From positions 1-8,974 of the forward strand of contig JAUVOB010000028.1 of assembly GCA_030599405.1 (NCBI GenBank): a stretch of DNA of 8,974 nucleotides, written 5' to 3'. This document shows positions 7,222 through 8,974 of this stretch, piece after piece. The notes beneath the pieces are model-generated. The model ran no database searches. It was given only the letters and a program-made list of their open reading frames with translations, and was not told the origin of the DNA. The position numbers were made by a program, and so were the translations under genes. Each line of letters begins with the position of its first letter. The stretch's first letter is position 1. The DNA is from Chloroflexota bacterium (GTDB lineage Bacteria > Chloroflexota > Anaerolineae > Promineifilales > Promineifilaceae).

Positions 7222-8461
7222 ATTTTCCGCTTCTTCTTGATCGCGACCGAAGGGCATCCGGTAAATAATACTGCCAAGAGAGAACGCGTCGCCGAGCTCG
7301 ATTCTGCCACCGTGTACTGCGGCGCTCTTGATCTGGTCTTTCAGTCAAGAGCCGCTCGTATAGATCTAGCGTATGCGAGACAGTATTCTGGATCGTGTAT
7401 CGGGAACTAGCCCTATTGGCAGAAGAGCCCATATGGCATAATCGTTCCGGGTCCATGGATAGAGCCACCAGACGATGGGCAAGTTCCCCTTCCCTGTCGG
7501 GGCCTAAGAGCCCTGACACGCCGTCTACAACGATGTCGTCAATGCCTGGACTGCATGTGGCAACGATTGGCAACCCAATCGCCATGGCCTCAATAATCGT
7601 TAACGGATGGACCTCGGAAACGGATCTCGTCGCGAAGATGTCAGCCGTAGCCAGAATGACGGGCACGTCGGAATAATCGACCTCGCCAGCGAAGGTAGTG
7701 CGCGATCTAATACCGAGCTCGCTCGCAAGTTGTTCCAGCTGTCTGCGCTGGGGTCCGTCTCCGACGAGCGTTAGGTGCAACTGGGGATTAACACTGTACG
7801 CACGTGCGAATTCGTGCAGGAGAGCGATCACGCTCTTTTCGGCCGAGAGCCGGCCCACGTAGATGATCCTGGTAGGCTGACCTGGCGAATCCGATTGCCA
7901 GGTTATTTTTTGTGATGCATAGTAGTGGAAGGCACTTAAGTCGATGCCATTGACGATCAACTCCACCGGTTTTCGGACGCCAAGAGCTAGCAATAGTTTG
8001 CGAACACTCTCGGATGGAGCTATGACAACATCCGAGAAATCGGTAATAGAAGGCCAGAATCGACGCATCAACATTTCACTTGCGGGTTGAGAAAGGGGAG
8101 AGTAGGCACTGATGTAAATGTCATAGCGCGTATGATTGGTAAATACGACTGGACACAAACTATATCGATGGGCCATCTCTAGTCCCATTAGGGGGTGATG
8201 GCAGTGTAAGATGTCCATCTGACGCATTTCTTCTTGGGCAGATCTCGAATAACGGACCGCGAGATGATAGCCGGTCCTTCCCAGCGGCAATGCTGGCGAA
8301 CGCACTATCCCCCGCTCAACATCATCCCGACTTTCTAAGCCGAGCGTAAAGACGGTTACCTTGTGTCCAGCCTTTTCCAAATGTTGCCTGTACAGGGAAA
8401 CCATCCGGGTCACACCATTGACAACAGGTTCGAAGCAGGCGGTGACCAAACCTATACGCAT
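7211..8461 (-). CDS. Family 4 glycosyltransferase (GT-B fold), probably lipid- or envelope-directed
   Basis: A 416-residue retaining glycosyltransferase. The N-terminal Rossmann domain starts MRIGLVTACFEPVVNGVTRM, a classic GT4 acceptor-side loop, and carries HCHHPLMGLEMA (86-97) and FTNHTRYDIYISAYSP (107-122). The C-terminal domain has YVGRLSAEKS (201-210), where Arg204 and Lys209 should hold the donor diphosphate, and the E-x7-E motif Glu283...Glu291 (SEVHPLTIIEAM). The resemblance to diacylglycerol glucosyltransferases and PimB-like mannosyltransferases suggests a glycolipid product, but donor and acceptor cannot be fixed from sequence. The tail (about 370-416) is arginine-rich and may contact the membrane. 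An in-frame GTG at 8473 is an alternative start; ATG 8461 gives the canonical N-terminus. It lies 40 bp after the transaldolase stop and overlaps yraN. Confidence 0.88.
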   Translation of the reverse strand: MRIGLVTACFEPVVNGVTRMVSLYRQHLEKAGHKVTVFTLGLESRDDVERGIVRSPALPLGRTGYHLAVRYSRSAQEEMRQMDILHCHHPLMGLEMAHRYSLCPVVFTNHTRYDIYISAYSPLSQPASEMLMRRFWPSITDFSDVVIAPSESVRKLLLALGVRKPVELIVNGIDLSAFHYYASQKITWQSDSPGQPTRIIYVGRLSAEKSVIALLHEFARAYSVNPQLHLTLVGDGPQRRQLEQLASELGIRSRTTFAGEVDYSDVPVILATADIFATRSVSEVHPLTIIEAMAIGLPIVATCSPGIDDIVVDGVSGLLGPDREGELAHRLVALSMDPERLCHMGSSANRASSRYTIQNTVSHTLDLYERLLTERPDQERRSTRWQNRARRRVLSWQYYLPDALRSRSRRSGKYEQ

Positions 8462-8484
8462 ATTAAGCCGCACCGAGGAAATAC

Positions 8485-8507
8485 AATTAATGTAATTAAC
8501 ACTAATT
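8485..8507. promoter_or_regulatory. AT-rich 23-bp imperfect palindrome between transaldolase and GT4 genes, operator candidate
   Basis: Centred on 8496, 9 of 11 base pairs match between the arms AATTAATGTAA and TTAACACTAATT (sharing the centre base). The same stretch holds three AATTAA copies starting at 8485, 8494 and 8504, so about one helical turn apart. It covers the transaldolase stop codon and ends just upstream of the GT4 start. The size and symmetry suit a dimeric regulator, and it could also be an AT-rich promoter element. No known operator is recognised. Confidence 0.35.
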
Positions 8508-8974
8508 AAGGGTCTCGATTTTAGACCTTAGGGTTGCCAGGAGATTGTCGTACGAGTCGGCGAAAGCTCGAACACCATCCTTCTGTAATTGCTCGGTTAC
8601 AAAATCAATATTTATGTCAAGTTCCGCGATCTGTTCCATAACTTGAATAGACTCGGCGATTCCTTTCTCGAGCGAGTTGCCGACCCGACCACGCACTCTA
8701 AAAGCCTCAATCGTCTGCGGCGGCATGGTATTCACGGTCTCTGGTCCGATTAACTCATCAACGTAAAGTGTGTCCGGATAACGCGGGTCCTTTGTGCTGG
8801 TAGAAGCCCAAAGCAATCGTTGAACCTCGGCTCCGGCCGATCGTAACACACCAAAACGCTCTCCGTAGAATATTTCTTTGAATCGCCGGTATACAAGTTT
8901 CGAATTCGCTATTGCGGCTTTTCCGAATAGCAAATTGGCACTGGGATCGCCCGAACCTGATAATGCTTTGTCGA
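8502..8974 (-). CDS. tal: Transaldolase, C-terminal part (large form)
   Basis: The frame is open to the right window edge and ends at TAG 8502-8504, giving the last 156 residues. Transaldolase moves a dihydroxyacetone unit between sugar phosphates in the non-oxidative pentose phosphate pathway. The visible part carries LFGKAAIANSKLVYRRF, then QRLLWASTSTKDPRYPDTLYVDELIGPETVNTMP (shown here only in part as the family's QR.LWASTSTK...TVNT block), whose arginine and serine bind substrate phosphate, and a C-terminal helix pair. These are the features of the larger mycobacterial/cyanobacterial-type transaldolase, also found as the N-terminal half of Tal-Pgi fusions. Here the protein ends after IETLN, so it is not fused to Pgi. 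The Schiff-base lysine and the SR.D..VD strand lie outside the window. The 40-bp gap to the GT4 gene suggests co-transcription. Confidence 0.93.
   Translation of the reverse strand, partial: DKALSGSGDPSANLLFGKAAIANSKLVYRRFKEIFYGERFGVLRSAGAEVQRLLWASTSTKDPRYPDTLYVDELIGPETVNTMPPQTIEAFRVRGRVGNSLEKGIAESIQVMEQIAELDINIDFVTEQLQKDGVRAFADSYDNLLATLRSKIETLN

Noticed and set aside
6848..7240. 130-residue open frame on the plus strand over yraN
   Set aside because: It is the antisense shadow of yraN, serine/arginine-rich, without domain features; yraN has all its family motifs on the other strand.

Overview
The window is a gene-dense chromosomal segment of about 50% GC by eye. It carries eleven protein-coding genes; the two outermost run off the window ends. 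I saw no tRNA, rRNA, CRISPR array, insertion sequence or phage gene, and no gene-free stretch of 300 bases. The gene families suggest Chloroflexota, perhaps a Dehalococcoidia/SAR202-like lineage: a short archaeal/Thermotoga-type S-adenosylhomocysteinase, an actinobacterial-type adenosine kinase, a MiaA with a 'THRFIRQQ' C-terminal motif, and a large-form transaldolase. This placement comes from remembered family resemblance, not from a search.

Plus-strand block (1-4187). The C-terminus of a family 2 glycosyltransferase (dolichyl-phosphate-sugar-synthase-like) is followed by an adenosine kinase and an S-adenosylhomocysteinase. These two form a methyl-cycle recycling pair: SAH is split to homocysteine plus adenosine, and the adenosine is removed as AMP, which pulls the reversible hydrolase forward. 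After a 178-bp gap come a small multi-pass membrane protein related to PAP2 phosphatases and an orphan Pol-beta-type nucleotidyltransferase.

Minus-strand block (4255-8974, read right to left). A large-form transaldolase C-terminus is followed by a GT4 glycosyltransferase, a YraN/UPF0102 nuclease-fold protein, MiaA (tRNA dimethylallyltransferase), a two-helix membrane protein with a PH-like domain, and a DusB-like tRNA-dihydrouridine synthase. GT4, yraN and miaA are tightly packed with overlapping ends, so they probably form one transcript. The two tRNA-modification enzymes flank the PH-like membrane protein. The two blocks converge near 4190-4255.

Most of this is ordinary housekeeping content and I see no clear new multi-gene system. 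The points most worth checking are: a TAGAAT -10-like box 7-8 nt before the ATG of two genes without a Shine-Dalgarno, suggesting leaderless transcripts; an AT-rich 23-bp imperfect palindrome with phased repeats between the transaldolase and GT4 genes; a Ser in place of the third Rossmann glycine of the SAH hydrolase; a PAP2-like protein with Gln at the conserved Asp; and the uncharacterised PAP2-like/nucleotidyltransferase pair.
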